The position numbers and the translations under genes are program-made. Under the pieces are notes generated by a model. That model made no database searches. It saw only the letters and a program-made list of their open reading frames with translations, and was not told where the DNA came from. 64,000 nt of DNA, from NCBI RefSeq assembly GCF_009877425.1, contig NZ_WXEY01000017.1, positions 1-64,000 of the forward strand, read 5' to 3'. How positions within the stretch are numbered: the stretch's first letter is position 1; each line of letters begins with the position of its first letter. This document shows positions 18,353 through 27,792 of this stretch, one piece after another. This DNA comes from Heliomicrobium undosum (GTDB lineage: Bacteria > Bacillota > Desulfitobacteriia > Heliobacteriales > Heliobacteriaceae).

Positions 18353-18754
18353 TCATTTCGGTGAAAACGCTTTCGGCTGGACAAGCAAAAAGGAGTTGCC
18401 GTAGAGGTCCTCGAAACCCGCCTGAATTCCCCAGGGGGCTTCATCGGGCTCCAGGGTGATCTTGACCCCATTTGCCCGAAATTGCTCGATATCTTTGCGG
18501 CAATCGTCGCTGTTGAAGACCCAGCCGACGATTTGGCCGGTTTTGCTCAAACGGGGATCCTTTTCCCCTGCTTTGATCTCGTAGAGGACGATTTGCGTCT
18601 CCGGGCTGCCATTGGCGCCGACGGTCACCCAACGGTATTCGCCGCCGAAGGACTGATCGCTGTGCAGCGCGAGGCCGAGTTTGTCCGTATACCATTTGAT
18701 CGCCTCGTCGTAGTTCTTTACGGGGATGCATACGTGGCCCAACCGAGTGATCAT
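18353..18754 (-). CDS. VOC family (glyoxalase/dioxygenase-fold) protein
   Basis: A 133-residue single VOC module pair. It opens ITRLGHVCIPVKNYDEAIKWYTDKLG, the classic first beta-alpha-beta with the metal-ligand histidine, and closes with GIQAGFEDLYGNSFLLVQP, where a metal glutamate is usual but the equivalent position is D-L-Y-G-N. Such proteins include glyoxalases, dioxygenases and antibiotic-binding proteins; the exact role cannot be read. ATG 18754 is chosen because GGAGGAACGTT precedes it; a longer frame to 18844 has no ribosome site. It is convergent with the DUF89 gene. Confidence 0.85.
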   Translation of the reverse strand: MITRLGHVCIPVKNYDEAIKWYTDKLGLALHSDQSFGGEYRWVTVGANGSPETQIVLYEIKAGEKDPRLSKTGQIVGWVFNSDDCRKDIEQFRANGVKITLEPDEAPWGIQAGFEDLYGNSFLLVQPKAFSPK

Positions 18755-18901
18755 AACGTTCCTCCCAATTCCTTTCGTGAAGTTCTCATCGTATCCAATG
18801 TAGGTTATCCCGTTTTCGTTGCCGTTCTGCATCTTTTCTAGCAAATACTCGCTCCTACATTCGACAGGTAGGAAGACATCAACGGAAGGAAGTATTGCAT
18901 C

Positions 18902-19846
18902 ATGTTCCGGGTCAATCTCTGGGCCAACCTGGCGATGCTCGTCACCGTGCTTTTCTGGGGGATTTCCTTTATCAGCATCAAGATCGCCGTCACCGAGGTG
19001 CCACCGGTGACGTTGGCGCTAATCCGCTTTATTATCGCCTCCGTGATCCTCTGGGGGGCATTGCGCCTTACCGAACCGGGCGCGAAACTGGAAAAAGCCG
19101 ACCGCCTGCGGATGCTATTGGCCGGGGCGCTCGGCGTCACCTTTTACTTCTATTTTGAAAACAGCGGCGTCAAGTTGACAACGGCTGCCAACGCGTCACT
19201 GATCACGTCGATTGTTCCGGTCCTCTCGATCATGCTCGATATCGCCATCTATAAGACGAAGGTGTCCGTCATCCAGTGGGTGGCCATCGCCGCCTCTCTG
19301 GTCGGCACATATCTCTCGGTTACCGCCAACGGTCAGATGGACCTGACCTCCGACACCTTTGTGGGAAACCTGCTTGTCCTGGGGGCGATGTTGTGCTGGA
19401 CCGTCTACACCCTCATGAGCAAGTCTCTCGCCCACTACTCCGGTCTGGCCCTGACCACCTACCAGGCTTTGTTGGGAACGTTGCTGCTCGCTCCACTCTC
19501 CCTTCTGGAGCGGGAGCAATGGGGCCTCTTTTCCCTGACTGCCTTCGGCCATATCCTCTTTCTTGCCCTCTGTTGCTCGGCGCTCTGTTATTTCTTGTAC
19601 ATGTACGCGTTGCAACGGCTCGATGTGACGATCACCACGCTCTACTTGAACGTGGTGCCGGTCGTGGGCGTTGTATGCGGGTATATGTTCTTGAATGAAA
19701 GCGTCCTCCCTGTCCAGATCGCCGGCGGCGCCATGGTGATTTTATCGATCTTGTTGGTGAACTGGGAGAAAGGGCGCGGCCCTATTGAAACAGAATCAGC
19801 AGTGGCAGAAATTCAAAATGGGTTGGGAGAACAACAAAAAGCGTGA
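18902..19846 (+). CDS. EamA/DMT-superfamily transporter
   Basis: A 314-residue membrane protein with two EamA repeats and about ten helices. The first repeat begins LAMLVTVLFWGISFISIKIA and the second GNLLVLGAMLCWTVYTLMSK, both with the usual W-G/W-x-x motif; the ALLGTLLLAPLSL and LYLNVVPVVGVVCGYMFLNE segments are also typical. Members export amino acids and metabolites; the substrate is unknown. AAGGAAG lies about ten bases before the ATG. Divergent from the VOC gene. Confidence 0.9.
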   Translation: MFRVNLWANLAMLVTVLFWGISFISIKIAVTEVPPVTLALIRFIIASVILWGALRLTEPGAKLEKADRLRMLLAGALGVTFYFYFENSGVKLTTAANASLITSIVPVLSIMLDIAIYKTKVSVIQWVAIAASLVGTYLSVTANGQMDLTSDTFVGNLLVLGAMLCWTVYTLMSKSLAHYSGLALTTYQALLGTLLLAPLSLLEREQWGLFSLTAFGHILFLALCCSALCYFLYMYALQRLDVTITTLYLNVVPVVGVVCGYMFLNESVLPVQIAGGAMVILSILLVNWEKGRGPIETESAVAEIQNGLGEQQKA

Positions 19847-19856
19847 TGATATGAAA

Positions 19857-19893
19857 AGAGCCCCGTTCCTTCCAATAGGAAGGCCGGGGCTCT
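19857..19893 (-). terminator. Strong hairpin, probable terminator
   Basis: A nine-base outer stem (AGAGCCCCG with CGGGGCTCT) and a six-base inner stem (CCTTCC with GGAAGG) form a long hairpin. Read on the minus strand it ends in TCTTTTC, so it could stop transcription from the DsrE gene; it may also stop the EamA transcript. Confidence 0.55.
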
Positions 19894-20056
19894 CCCGCTA
19901 GACTCAGCGGCTTCATATCGCATCACATCATCTGCCAAGACTCGTCCGTCTCAGTGCCCCTACCAGATGTCCCACCAGGCAGGTGGAAGGCGGTGAGATG
20001 ACCCAGTATCGCATGAAAAATCTCCGGGGCGGAAAAGTGAAAGGCAGAACAGGGCG

Positions 20057-20425
20057 TTAGTTGAACTGAGCCACGCTCTTGGCGTTCATATAAAAGTCAA
20101 CGATATCGGGGCCTGTGATGACGATCGCTTCGGGCATCAGGTTTTCTACGTGGTTGTGGTGCAGGCAGGCGGCGCATATGTACAGTTTGCCGCCCAGGGC
20201 GAGAAACTCATCCAGCAATTCCTTGACGGGTCGGAAGGGCGCGCCGATGTCGATGGTGTCGACATGTCCTTGTTCGGCGACACGAACGCCCTCGATCAGC
20301 AGCACGAGACCGGCCGTATGCCCTTTTTTCAGCGCCTCCACGGCGAAGGTAAAGGCGACGGTGACGCGGTTCTCATCGGACTTGTCAAAAGACAGGGTGA
20401 CCAAAAAGGCGGGAAAGTCACGCAT
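20057..20425 (-). CDS. DsrE/DsrF-like family protein
   Basis: A 122-residue cytoplasmic protein of the DsrE fold (RDFPAFLVTLSFDKSDENRVT, FAVEALKKGHTAGLVLLIEGV, LDEFLALGGKLYICAACL). These small proteins often bind or relay sulfur on a cysteine; here the pair CAAC near residue 88 occupies the usual cysteine position. The start at 20425 is set by GGAGGC nine bases upstream; the frame continues to 20650 without support. It has a good promoter at 20498-20526 and a possible operator at 20467-20483. It stands alone, so a sulfur-transfer role is inferred from the family only. Confidence 0.82.
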   Translation of the reverse strand: MRDFPAFLVTLSFDKSDENRVTVAFTFAVEALKKGHTAGLVLLIEGVRVAEQGHVDTIDIGAPFRPVKELLDEFLALGGKLYICAACLHHNHVENLMPEAIVITGPDIVDFYMNAKSVAQFN

Positions 20426-20466
20426 AAACGGATGCCTCCAATCAGCATTTCGATGTGATGTTACCC

Positions 20467-20483
20467 ATACCTGGTTGGGGTAT
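20467..20483 (-). promoter_or_regulatory. CsoR/CstR-like palindrome in the DsrE leader
   Basis: ATACC (20467-20471) and GGTAT (20479-20483) form an inverted repeat with G-rich centre, resembling the ATACCC...GGGTAT operators of CsoR/CstR-family repressors. It lies 42 bases before the start codon and just after the predicted transcription start. Confidence 0.4.
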
Positions 20484-20497
20484 TTTAGCGTGATTTC

Positions 20498-20526
20498 ATT
20501 ATACTGCGGTCTGCGCACGCAGGCAA
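20498..20526 (-). promoter_or_regulatory. SigA-type promoter of the DsrE gene
   Basis: On the minus strand TTGCCT (20526-20521) and TATAAT (20503-20498) are separated by 17 bases, a near-consensus vegetative promoter. Confidence 0.65.
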
Positions 20527-20641
20527 GGGCGTTGGGAAACAAATAGAAAAAAGGTTTCCCTCTTGAAAAGAAATTGACCCGCTCTTTGGAGGACAGCCTT
20601 TCAGTGTATGGAAACGGAAAAAAACGCATTGGAGGATGCTC

Positions 20642-20785
20642 ATGAAACACATTTTTTTCTTGCCAAGTGAAGAAGCGGCGATTGAAATGTTAGCCGTGTT
20701 TAACACCACTGAGCTAGAATATCATGGCGTCCACGACTTCACATCGGCATACTCGGGGTTGGGTTTCACGGGGAGGACCTGTTAA
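20642..20785 (+). CDS. Small ORF, 47 residues, unknown function
   Basis: ATG 20642 is preceded by a perfect GGAGG (20632-20636) with five to six bases spacing, and the frame runs 47 codons to TAA at 20783-20785. The product starts MKHIFFLPSEEAAIEMLAVF and ends GLGFTGRTC; it has no membrane segment and is too short to place. The N-terminal half looks like a beta-strand followed by a helix, as at the start of small alpha/beta proteins, so it could be a truncated larger gene. It lies in a 543-base gap and runs divergently from the DsrE gene. Confidence 0.5.
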   Translation: MKHIFFLPSEEAAIEMLAVFNTTELEYHGVHDFTSAYSGLGFTGRTC

Positions 20786-20968
20786 TAAAAAAAGGCGCCA
20801 TTCCATACTTTGGCGGCGCGGGAATGCTAGAAATGCGCTACTATGTAGGTATATGGGTTTTTCGCAGGTTTCGGATGATTGGCGGGCCACGGCCAATATG
20901 ACAGGGCACAGCCAGGCCACGGCGAATGTGGCAGATGTCGCCAATATAACAAGCGGAGGACAATCGGA
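20786..20968. other. Intergenic region with hairpin and imperfect repeats
   Basis: After the small ORF a GC-rich imperfect hairpin (about 20793-20835, CATTCC with GGAATG) would end in a T7 run if read on the minus strand. From about 20883 to 20958 three imperfect copies of a GCCACGGC(C/G)AAT(A/G)T-type unit follow. Frames across it encode low-complexity sequence and have no ribosome site; no gene is called. Confidence 0.4.
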
Positions 20969-22549
20969 ATGAACTTTTACGAACTTAATGAAGCGAGGCG
21001 GCTCCTCGGTGACGGCTGGGTTCTTCTCGGGGACAAGGTCGCCGGGCTCTATAAGCTCTTTTCGGCGATTCAGGAGAAAATGGCGCCCCTAAACGCTGTA
21101 GAACGGCAGCGTTGGGGCGAGATCCTGGAAAAAGGCCTGAAACTCAGCGAAGTGGGGAAAGGGGGCGCAGGTCTGGTCCTGCACCTCTTTATCACGTCAT
21201 TCTTGCTCGAGGTGACCGGTGAGGAGCGCTTCCTCCATGAGATTTACCGGGCGGCCGAGGAGGCGGGGCGACCGCTGAAGGAACGGCTGTTTTTATACTG
21301 GCAGATTGTGCGCCGGGGTTTTTTGGACCGCCGGTATCTCACGATGGAAAACGATCTGCGCTTTTGGGCGCTCCATCGTTCACTGGTGTCCGCCTACGGC
21401 CAGTTGTTGCCGGAACGCCTCGAGTGGATACCGGCGGAGCAGCGCGACAACAACCGGGTCGTCGTGATCACCAATCAGTACCTGGGCTTGCAGCATGGAC
21501 CGACGATGACGGCGCTCGATCGCGCCCATGCCTTGCAGGCCGAATTGGGGAAAAAGGTGGTTCTCATCAATACGGCGGAAATGCCCCGGTCGTTGCCCTT
21601 GCCTTTTTTCAATCCGCTGCTGGCGACGTTCAAGAGCAACCTCTCCCGCATCGACCTCTCCCGCTTTCAGGGACAGGCCTTTCCCTTTTACCAGTGCAAG
21701 GATGAGATGCCCAACCTAGAGGAGATGACGAAAATCATCGCCTGGATCCGAGAGATCCGGCCAGCCTTCATTCTCTCCATCGGCGGCAACAACATCACGG
21801 CCGATCTCTGTGGCCGGATCGTGCCGGTGGCGACATTGGGCTGTGTAAACGGGCTCGCTGTTTCAGAGGGGCGGTTCTTCCTGCCCTGGAGCCCTTTGCC
21901 GGAGAAGGAACAGGCAGAAACGGTTCAACTGGGGATTGCCGCCGAACGGATCATCCCCTGCGACTTCACCTTCTACATCCGCCCCCAACGCAAAAAGATG
22001 ACGCGGGCAGACCTGGGCATCGGCGAAAAGGCCTTTGTGCTGGCTATTGTCGGCGGGCGGCTCGATGAGGAAGTGACGCCGGCTTACGCGGAGCAATTGG
22101 CCTTTTTCTTAGACCGCAACCCGGAAGCGTTTATCGCCTTCGCCGGTCATTTTGAGCGCTATGAAAAGCACCGGGCGGCCTACCCGGCCTTTGCCCGGCA
22201 GACCTGTTTCGCCGGTTTTCAGGACGACATCTTGGCTTTCAACGAGGTCTGTGACGCCTACTTGAACCCGCCCCGGACAGGCGGAGGCACCTCGGCGCTA
22301 GAGGCGTTGTTTAAGGGAAATCCGGTCTTTACCCTGCCTGCCGGGGATGTGGCCTATGTGGCCGGACCGCGCTATCATATCGCCGGATTTGCCGATATTG
22401 AAACCTTCATGGCGCGCTGGCGCAACGATCCGGCTTTTCGTGAAGAGGAGCGCGCGTCCGCGCGCAGGCGCGCCGGGGAATTGACCGATACGGCGCGGGC
22501 GCTGGGCGGGGCGATCGACGCGATGGAACGTTCGTTTTACTATTCTTGA
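20969..22549 (+). CDS. GT-B fold glycosyltransferase-like protein
   Basis: A 526-residue cytoplasmic protein. The N-terminal 170 residues are helical and unfamiliar. From about 175 the sequence looks like a GT-B glycosyltransferase: VVVITNQYLGLQHGPTMTALDRAHALQ as the first nucleotide-fold, FILSIGGNN near 272, and a C-terminal sugar-nucleotide domain with FAGFQDDILAFNEVCDAYLNPPRTGG and GTSALEALFKGNPVFTLP near 440-460, resembling the HMW1C/GT41 C-terminus. Donor and acceptor are unknown. The start ATG 20969 is set by GGAGGA about nine bases upstream, with a longer open frame rejected. It is followed after 161 bases by a c-di-GMP signalling gene. Confidence 0.65.
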   Translation: MNFYELNEARRLLGDGWVLLGDKVAGLYKLFSAIQEKMAPLNAVERQRWGEILEKGLKLSEVGKGGAGLVLHLFITSFLLEVTGEERFLHEIYRAAEEAGRPLKERLFLYWQIVRRGFLDRRYLTMENDLRFWALHRSLVSAYGQLLPERLEWIPAEQRDNNRVVVITNQYLGLQHGPTMTALDRAHALQAELGKKVVLINTAEMPRSLPLPFFNPLLATFKSNLSRIDLSRFQGQAFPFYQCKDEMPNLEEMTKIIAWIREIRPAFILSIGGNNITADLCGRIVPVATLGCVNGLAVSEGRFFLPWSPLPEKEQAETVQLGIAAERIIPCDFTFYIRPQRKKMTRADLGIGEKAFVLAIVGGRLDEEVTPAYAEQLAFFLDRNPEAFIAFAGHFERYEKHRAAYPAFARQTCFAGFQDDILAFNEVCDAYLNPPRTGGGTSALEALFKGNPVFTLPAGDVAYVAGPRYHIAGFADIETFMARWRNDPAFREEERASARRRAGELTDTARALGGAIDAMERSFYYS

Positions 22550-22710
22550 CAGACGTCTCAGCCTGGACGCACCTGTGAAAGGCGCCTGGAGACGGATGGG
22601 AATGCTTAGTGCGAAAGCGCCTGGTGGAAGGGAATCGCATGCTGGTGTGGAATTAACCGATAAATAAAGCGGAAACCAGGGAAATAGCGGGGGACATTGG
22701 AGGCGGCGCT

Positions 22711-24858
22711 GTGGGGATCGGTCGCAAGATCGCATTGTTGCACATTTCTTTGATCATGTTGTTTGCGCTGGTGATCTTCTTGATGGGGCAGCAGGTATGG
22801 GGCGCCAATTACCTCAAATTGGAACGGGATGAGGTAGCCGATAACTCAGCGCGCAGCCTCGCAGCCTGGGAGGGTGAACTGGAACGGATCGGTTCTTTGG
22901 CGGAAGACTGGGCGCCTTGGGATGACACCTTCGACTTTGCCCGGAGGCCAACCGACCGGACCTATGTCGAGAAGAACCTGAACGATGCGGCCATGGCCAA
23001 CCTGGGCGTCGATCTGGTCATCATCGCCGATTGGGATGGCCGGATTCTCTTTGCCAAAGCCCTCGATCTGGAAAAAAAGAGCGAGGTACCAGTTCCGCTA
23101 GGTTGGGACGCACATATCCGGCATATGAGTCGAATGGAAACGCTGGCTCTGGGCAAGGATCAGCGCATTGAAAACTTTGTCATGGTCGGTCAGACGCCGG
23201 TCTTAGTGGCCGCCCATTCCATTTTGACGAGTGAAAAAGGGGGTCCCAGCCCGGGGCTGCTCGTCTTTGCGCGCAAGGCAGACAACGCCTTCCTGCGGGC
23301 GATGGCCAAGCGGACGCAAACGGATGTGGCTTTTCTGAGCGATCCTACAAAAGAGCCTGTCCCCAAGGGACACTTCTTTCAGGAACCCGTCGATAAGGAT
23401 ATCGTTCTCGGCTATGCGCCTTTAACCGACTTGTACGGAACCGGCGGTTACTACCTGGTCAGCACGGTGCCGCGCCTGATCTACCAGCAGGGGCAAGAAC
23501 AGATGGGCGCCTTCGTGGTGGCTGTGATCGCCTTCGGCCTCTTTTTTGCCGCCGTGACGATCCTGATCCTGCGTTGGTTCCTGCTCCCCCGGCTGCAGCG
23601 GATCGATGACTTCATGAACGCCGTGCGGGCGGGAGAGGATCTCTCCATCCGGCTCGACCTGCCAGGCAACGACGAACTGTCGAAAATGGCCACGACCATG
23701 AACGCCATGTTGGAGCGGATCGAGGAGTCGAAAGGGCGGATCCTGCGCCTCTACCAGACCGTGCAGATGGAACTGGAGGAGCGGAAGAAGGCCGAGGAGG
23801 CCCTCCGGTTCTTAAGCCTCCATGACGCCCTGACGGGGACCTACAACAGGGCCTTTTTCGAAAGGGAACTTGCCCGGCTGGCGGAGGATAAGGTCGGCGG
23901 CATCGGCATCATCTGCTGTGACGTGGACGGGTTGAAACTGGTCAACGATACGCTGGGCCATTCGGTCGGAGACGACCTCTTGATTCAGACCGCTCGGATT
24001 CTGGAAGGGGTGTTCAGGGAAAAAGGGATCGTGGCCCGCATGGGTGGCGATGAATTTGCCGTGTTGCTCCGGAACGTGGAAGAGGGGCAGGTTCAGCGCG
24101 CCTGCCAGCAGATCCGCGAGTCCCTGGAATTGATGAAACCGGAGATCATGGGACTCCGGATGAGTTTGTCCGTTGGCTGGAAGTACAGCAGCCAACCGCC
24201 GGCCGATGAGGAAGCGGTCCGAGCGCTGATGCGGGAAGCGGACGACACCATGTACCGGCAGAAGTTGTCGAGCAACCAGAGCAACCGCAACGCCCTCGTG
24301 CAGGCGTTGATGAAGATGCTTGAGGTGCGCGATTTCATCACGGAGGGGCACTCTCAGCGCCTGCAGGAACTGGTGGTCAAGTTAGGCAAAGACGTAGGGC
24401 TTTCCGACGGCAGGATCACCGATCTATGCTTGTTGGCCCAGTTTCATGATATCGGCAAAGTGGGCATCCCCGATCAGATCCTGTTCAAGCCGGGGCCGCT
24501 GACGATAGAAGAGCGCAAGCAGATGGAGCGCCATGCGGAAATCGGCCACCGCATCGCCCAGGTTGTTCCAGGACTGCTGCCGGTGGCCGATCTGATTCTG
24601 AAACACCATGAGTGGTGGAACGGCAAGGGGTACCCGCTGGGACTGAAAGAAGAGGATATCCCCATCGAGGCGCGCATCCTCGCGATCACCGACGCCTATG
24701 ACGCCATGACGAATGACCGGACCTACCGGAAGGCCATGAGTGAGGAAGCGGCGCTGTGCGAGTTGAGACGCTGCAGCGGCGTTCAGTTTGATCCCCGCCT
24801 GGTCGATAGGTTTATCGCCATCGCTGGCGAGAGCGGGAAGGAAACGGTTATTGCTTAA
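22711..24858 (+). CDS. CHASE4-HAMP-GGDEF-HD-GYP c-di-GMP protein
   Basis: A 715-residue membrane protein with both making and breaking modules for c-di-GMP. Order: membrane helix 9-29; extracellular CHASE4-type sensor (about 50-200, with LAEDWAPWDDTFDF); membrane helix 266-288; HAMP to 345; GGDEF domain with intact RMGGDEFAVLL near 445; HD-GYP domain with HDIGKVGIPDQIL near 579, HHEWWNGKGYP and DAYDAMTNDRTYR. The GGDEF lacks the RxxD product-inhibition site (REKG in its place). The start is GTG 22711 with GGAGG about eight bases upstream. Convergent with the hybrid kinase, 31 bases away. Which activity dominates cannot be read from sequence. Confidence 0.92.
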   Translation: MGIGRKIALLHISLIMLFALVIFLMGQQVWGANYLKLERDEVADNSARSLAAWEGELERIGSLAEDWAPWDDTFDFARRPTDRTYVEKNLNDAAMANLGVDLVIIADWDGRILFAKALDLEKKSEVPVPLGWDAHIRHMSRMETLALGKDQRIENFVMVGQTPVLVAAHSILTSEKGGPSPGLLVFARKADNAFLRAMAKRTQTDVAFLSDPTKEPVPKGHFFQEPVDKDIVLGYAPLTDLYGTGGYYLVSTVPRLIYQQGQEQMGAFVVAVIAFGLFFAAVTILILRWFLLPRLQRIDDFMNAVRAGEDLSIRLDLPGNDELSKMATTMNAMLERIEESKGRILRLYQTVQMELEERKKAEEALRFLSLHDALTGTYNRAFFERELARLAEDKVGGIGIICCDVDGLKLVNDTLGHSVGDDLLIQTARILEGVFREKGIVARMGGDEFAVLLRNVEEGQVQRACQQIRESLELMKPEIMGLRMSLSVGWKYSSQPPADEEAVRALMREADDTMYRQKLSSNQSNRNALVQALMKMLEVRDFITEGHSQRLQELVVKLGKDVGLSDGRITDLCLLAQFHDIGKVGIPDQILFKPGPLTIEERKQMERHAEIGHRIAQVVPGLLPVADLILKHHEWWNGKGYPLGLKEEDIPIEARILAITDAYDAMTNDRTYRKAMSEEAALCELRRCSGVQFDPRLVDRFIAIAGESGKETVIA

Positions 24859-24889
24859 GGTGTGCCGCCTGTTGAGCATTCGGGCCTTT

Positions 24890-27298
24890 TTACGTGTCGA
24901 TAGAGAAGGCTTTTTGTAGGGACTTCCGAAGGGAGGCGAACTCTCTTTCGGCCAGGTGAATCCACTCCCCGGTTTTTTCCAGAAGAGCGCCATCGAGGCG
25001 CTCTTTTTTTGCCAGTTGCTCCAGTTCGGCGCATACTTGCATGAGCCGGCGGGCGCCCAGATTGCCGCTCCCGGACTTGATGTAGTGGGCATGAAACCGA
25101 AGCGCCTCCCAGTCCCCCTGTTCACGGGCGGCCTTCAGTGCGGCCAGTCGTGGCGGAATATCCTGTAGGAAGGTGCGAAAAAGAAGGAGCAGTTCTTCCT
25201 GATCGAGACATCCGCAGAGTTGCCGGACATTATCGAGGATCTCATGACAGGAAACATCGGTCTGTCTTTCCGTCAGGTAGCGCTCCAAAAGCCGGCGCAG
25301 TTGGCGGAAATGGACCGGTTTGGACAGGTAATCGTTCATCCCGGCAGCCAGGCACCTCTCCCGGTCGCCGCCGAGGGCATTGGCGGTGAGGGCGATGATC
25401 GGAACGGCCTGTTTGGCGTGCGCGCTTTCCCAATTGCGGATCCGGCGGGTCGCTTCCAACCCGTCCATCCCAGGCATCCGGAAATCCATCAGGATGAGGC
25501 GGTAATGGCGGGACAAGGCGGCCGCCACCGCCTGATGTCCGTCATTGACGATATCGATATCGGTGAGCCCCAACTTGTGCAACAGCAACCGCATCAATTT
25601 CTGGTTGGTTTCGTTGTCCTCGGCCAGGAGGATCGGCAGATTGGGTAGAGATGGCGGCTTAGGGGGTTCGGGCTCAGCCGTGGGGACGGCGGTTTCCGTG
25701 TCCATCGGGGCAATCCGGTCGACGGAGGCGCAAGCAGCGGTTTCCGACAGGGCCGGGGGAGACGGTTCCAAGGAAAGGACGAACCAGAAGGTGGAGCCCT
25801 TTCCCAACTGGCTTTTCACGCCGATGTGACCGCCCATCAGTTCGACGAGGCGTTTGGAGATGCTCAACCCGAGGCCGGTTCCGCCAAAACGGCGGGTCGT
25901 CGACAGGTCGGCTTGGGAAAAAGGGGTAAAGAGGGTGGATAGGGTGGCGGCATCGATACCGATACCGCTGTCGAAGACACAGAAACGAACGGACAGGGCG
26001 GATGCCGTCTCCTGTTCCACAGTGACCTCGAAGCGCACCGATCCCTGATCGGTGAATTTGATGGCGTTTCCGATGAGGTTGAAGAGCACCTGCTGCAGGC
26101 GCAGCGGATCGCCCCGGACAAGGCGACGCAACCGCGCATCCAGGGCGACGGAGAAGCAGAGCCCTTTCTCCTTGGCCCGAGGCGCGAGCATCTTGACGAG
26201 TTCCTCTATCGACTGGGCCAGGTTGAAGTCAAGGATCTCCAGGTTCATCCGGCCGGCCTCGATTTTGGAGATGTCCAGGATATCGTTCAGGATGGACAGC
26301 AGAATCTCGGCCGAACTGCGCAGCGTAACGGCATAATCGCGCTGCGTCTCGTCCAGCGGCGTGTCGAGCAGCAATTCTGTCAGTCCCAGGATACTGTTCA
26401 TCGGCGTCCGGATTTCATGGCTCATGACGGCCAGAAACTCACTCTTGGCCCGGTCGGCCTGGACGGCCAACTCCTTGGCTTCCTGCAGGGCTTCTATGGC
26501 TTGCCTGCGTTCTGTCGTGTCCTCGGCGATCCCGGCGGTCCGGGCGATGCGGCCCTGATCATCAAAGACGGGGAAACTGCGCGCCCAGATCCAGCGAAAG
26601 GAACCGTCGGGACGGAGGATCCGGTACTCCTCGTCAAAGACGCCCGTTTGTCGAAAGGAACCGGAAAGCACCTGCAGGATACGCGGCCGATCATCCGGGT
26701 GGATGGACTGGACGAACTCGTTCGGGTTGGCATAGATGACGTCGCGGCTGCGTCCCCAGACCGCTTCGTAAGCCGGGTTGATGTAGAGCATCTGCTGGGG
26801 CGTTCGCAACCAGACCACCTGCCGGAGGTTCTCGGCCAGTTGCCGTAGATTCTCTTCACTTTCGCGAAGCTTCTTCTCCATAGCTTTTTCGCGGGTGATG
26901 TCTGTTGTCAGGCCGTCGACGCGGATGAAACGACCGTCCCGCTGCACGGGAGCGGCTCGTTTATGTATCCAGCGGAGTTCCCCGTTGGGCAGAAGGATCC
27001 GGCAGGTCTTATCGAGCGGGAGACCTCTGCGAAAGTCAGGGAAAATGGACGCAAAAAGAGGGCGATCATCTGGGTGGATCATCTCCATCCAGAGATCGGG
27101 GGTTTCAAAAAAGGCCTGCGGCGGGCGGCCGAGGATCTGTTCGCTGTTCGGCGTGATTTGCAACAGGCGGTTTTCGAGGAGATCGAAGGACCAGAAGACA
27201 TGGTCCAACTGGATGAAGGTATTCCACAACTGTTCCCGGGCTTCTTCCGATTCGCGCAGGCGGCGCGCCAGTTCGGCCTGATTGTCGCGATTTTCCAT
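24890..27298 (-). CDS. Hybrid histidine kinase: PAS-PAS-HisKA-HATPase-REC-Hpt
   Basis: An 802-residue soluble hybrid kinase. Two PAS domains (about 28-125 and 155-265, both with the [16 protein letters not shown] end), a HisKA dimerisation helix with [14 protein letters not shown] near 296, an HATPase domain ([34 protein letters not shown]), a receiver domain from about 552 ([12 protein letters not shown], phospho-acceptor [13 protein letters not shown]) and a C-terminal Hpt domain with [14 protein letters not shown]. It thus holds a full phosphorelay from kinase to Hpt and needs an external final receiver. No membrane segment is present, so it senses an internal signal through PAS. The start is set by GGAGGTATTATC before the ATG. 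Confidence 0.94.
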   Translation of the reverse strand: MENRDNQAELARRLRESEEAREQLWNTFIQLDHVFWSFDLLENRLLQITPNSEQILGRPPQAFFETPDLWMEMIHPDDRPLFASIFPDFRRGLPLDKTCRILLPNGELRWIHKRAAPVQRDGRFIRVDGLTTDITREKAMEKKLRESEENLRQLAENLRQVVWLRTPQQMLYINPAYEAVWGRSRDVIYANPNEFVQSIHPDDRPRILQVLSGSFRQTGVFDEEYRILRPDGSFRWIWARSFPVFDDQGRIARTAGIAEDTTERRQAIEALQEAKELAVQADRAKSEFLAVMSHEIRTPMNSILGLTELLLDTPLDETQRDYAVTLRSSAEILLSILNDILDISKIEAGRMNLEILDFNLAQSIEELVKMLAPRAKEKGLCFSVALDARLRRLVRGDPLRLQQVLFNLIGNAIKFTDQGSVRFEVTVEQETASALSVRFCVFDSGIGIDAATLSTLFTPFSQADLSTTRRFGGTGLGLSISKRLVELMGGHIGVKSQLGKGSTFWFVLSLEPSPPALSETAACASVDRIAPMDTETAVPTAEPEPPKPPSLPNLPILLAEDNETNQKLMRLLLHKLGLTDIDIVNDGHQAVAAALSRHYRLILMDFRMPGMDGLEATRRIRNWESAHAKQAVPIIALTANALGGDRERCLAAGMNDYLSKPVHFRQLRRLLERYLTERQTDVSCHEILDNVRQLCGCLDQEELLLLFRTFLQDIPPRLAALKAAREQGDWEALRFHAHYIKSGSGNLGARRLMQVCAELEQLAKKERLDGALLEKTGEWIHLAEREFASLRKSLQKAFSIDT

Positions 27299-27509
27299 GA
27301 TAATACCTCCATGCCCGGAAAACAAAGGCGGCGGTTGCATGTAAGTATTTATTTAATATATCTACAGTTTTCCATAATCATCATACCATAGGATTGACTT
27401 CAGGAGAACAACCATCAAACCCTTTCCAAATGCCGTCCACTTTTTGGCGTGTATGTTTTTGCGCCGCTCTGCCATGCTATGTCTGATAGGAAGCAAGAGG
27501 AGTGGTCGC

Positions 27510-27689
27510 ATGCAACCGAAACGGGCCGAAGAGATACTCAACTCGCCGTCGACGATCGAGGTGCTCTACCAGCACAGTCCCGTCTGGATTGAGAAGATCG
27601 ATCAGCACAACGGGATCGCCCAGGTAAAGCTTCTGGGGCCGGGAAACCAGATCGAGGTGCCGATCGCCGATTTGCAGGAGCGTCACTAG
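27510..27689 (+). CDS. sspH: Small acid-soluble spore protein, H type
   Basis: A 59-residue protein matching H-type SASP: KRAEEILNSPSTIEVLYQHS, then PVWIEKIDQHNGIAQVKLL and a closing EVPIADLQE. These proteins load into the spore core in the forespore. AAGAGGAG lies eight bases before ATG 27510; the longer frame from 27444 has no support. It is a single gene ended by the hairpin at 27793. The find marks the host as an endospore former. Expression is expected from a forespore sigma factor, but I did not identify a reliable SigG-type promoter. Confidence 0.88.
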   Translation: MQPKRAEEILNSPSTIEVLYQHSPVWIEKIDQHNGIAQVKLLGPGNQIEVPIADLQERH

Positions 27690-27690
27690 G

Positions 27691-27772
27691 GTACAGGAGC
27701 GCCAACTGGGTAGAGAAGCACCACAGTACAGAAGCGCCGGTAGGGTACAAAAGCCCCACTGGCACAGGCGCG
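27691..27772. repeat. Degenerate 16-19 base tandem repeats after sspH
   Basis: Four to five imperfect copies of GTACAGRAGCGCC plus a variable ACTGG/GTAGG-like tail start at 27691, 27710, 27726 and 27745. They lie between the sspH stop codon and its terminator. Confidence 0.5.
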
Positions 27773-27792
27773 CCGCGAAGGGTGCTGAAAAG

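Noticed and set aside
20057-20650. Longer start for the DsrE-family protein
   Set aside because: The extra 75 residues have no family match and cross the promoter and leader; GGAGGC supports the start at 20425.
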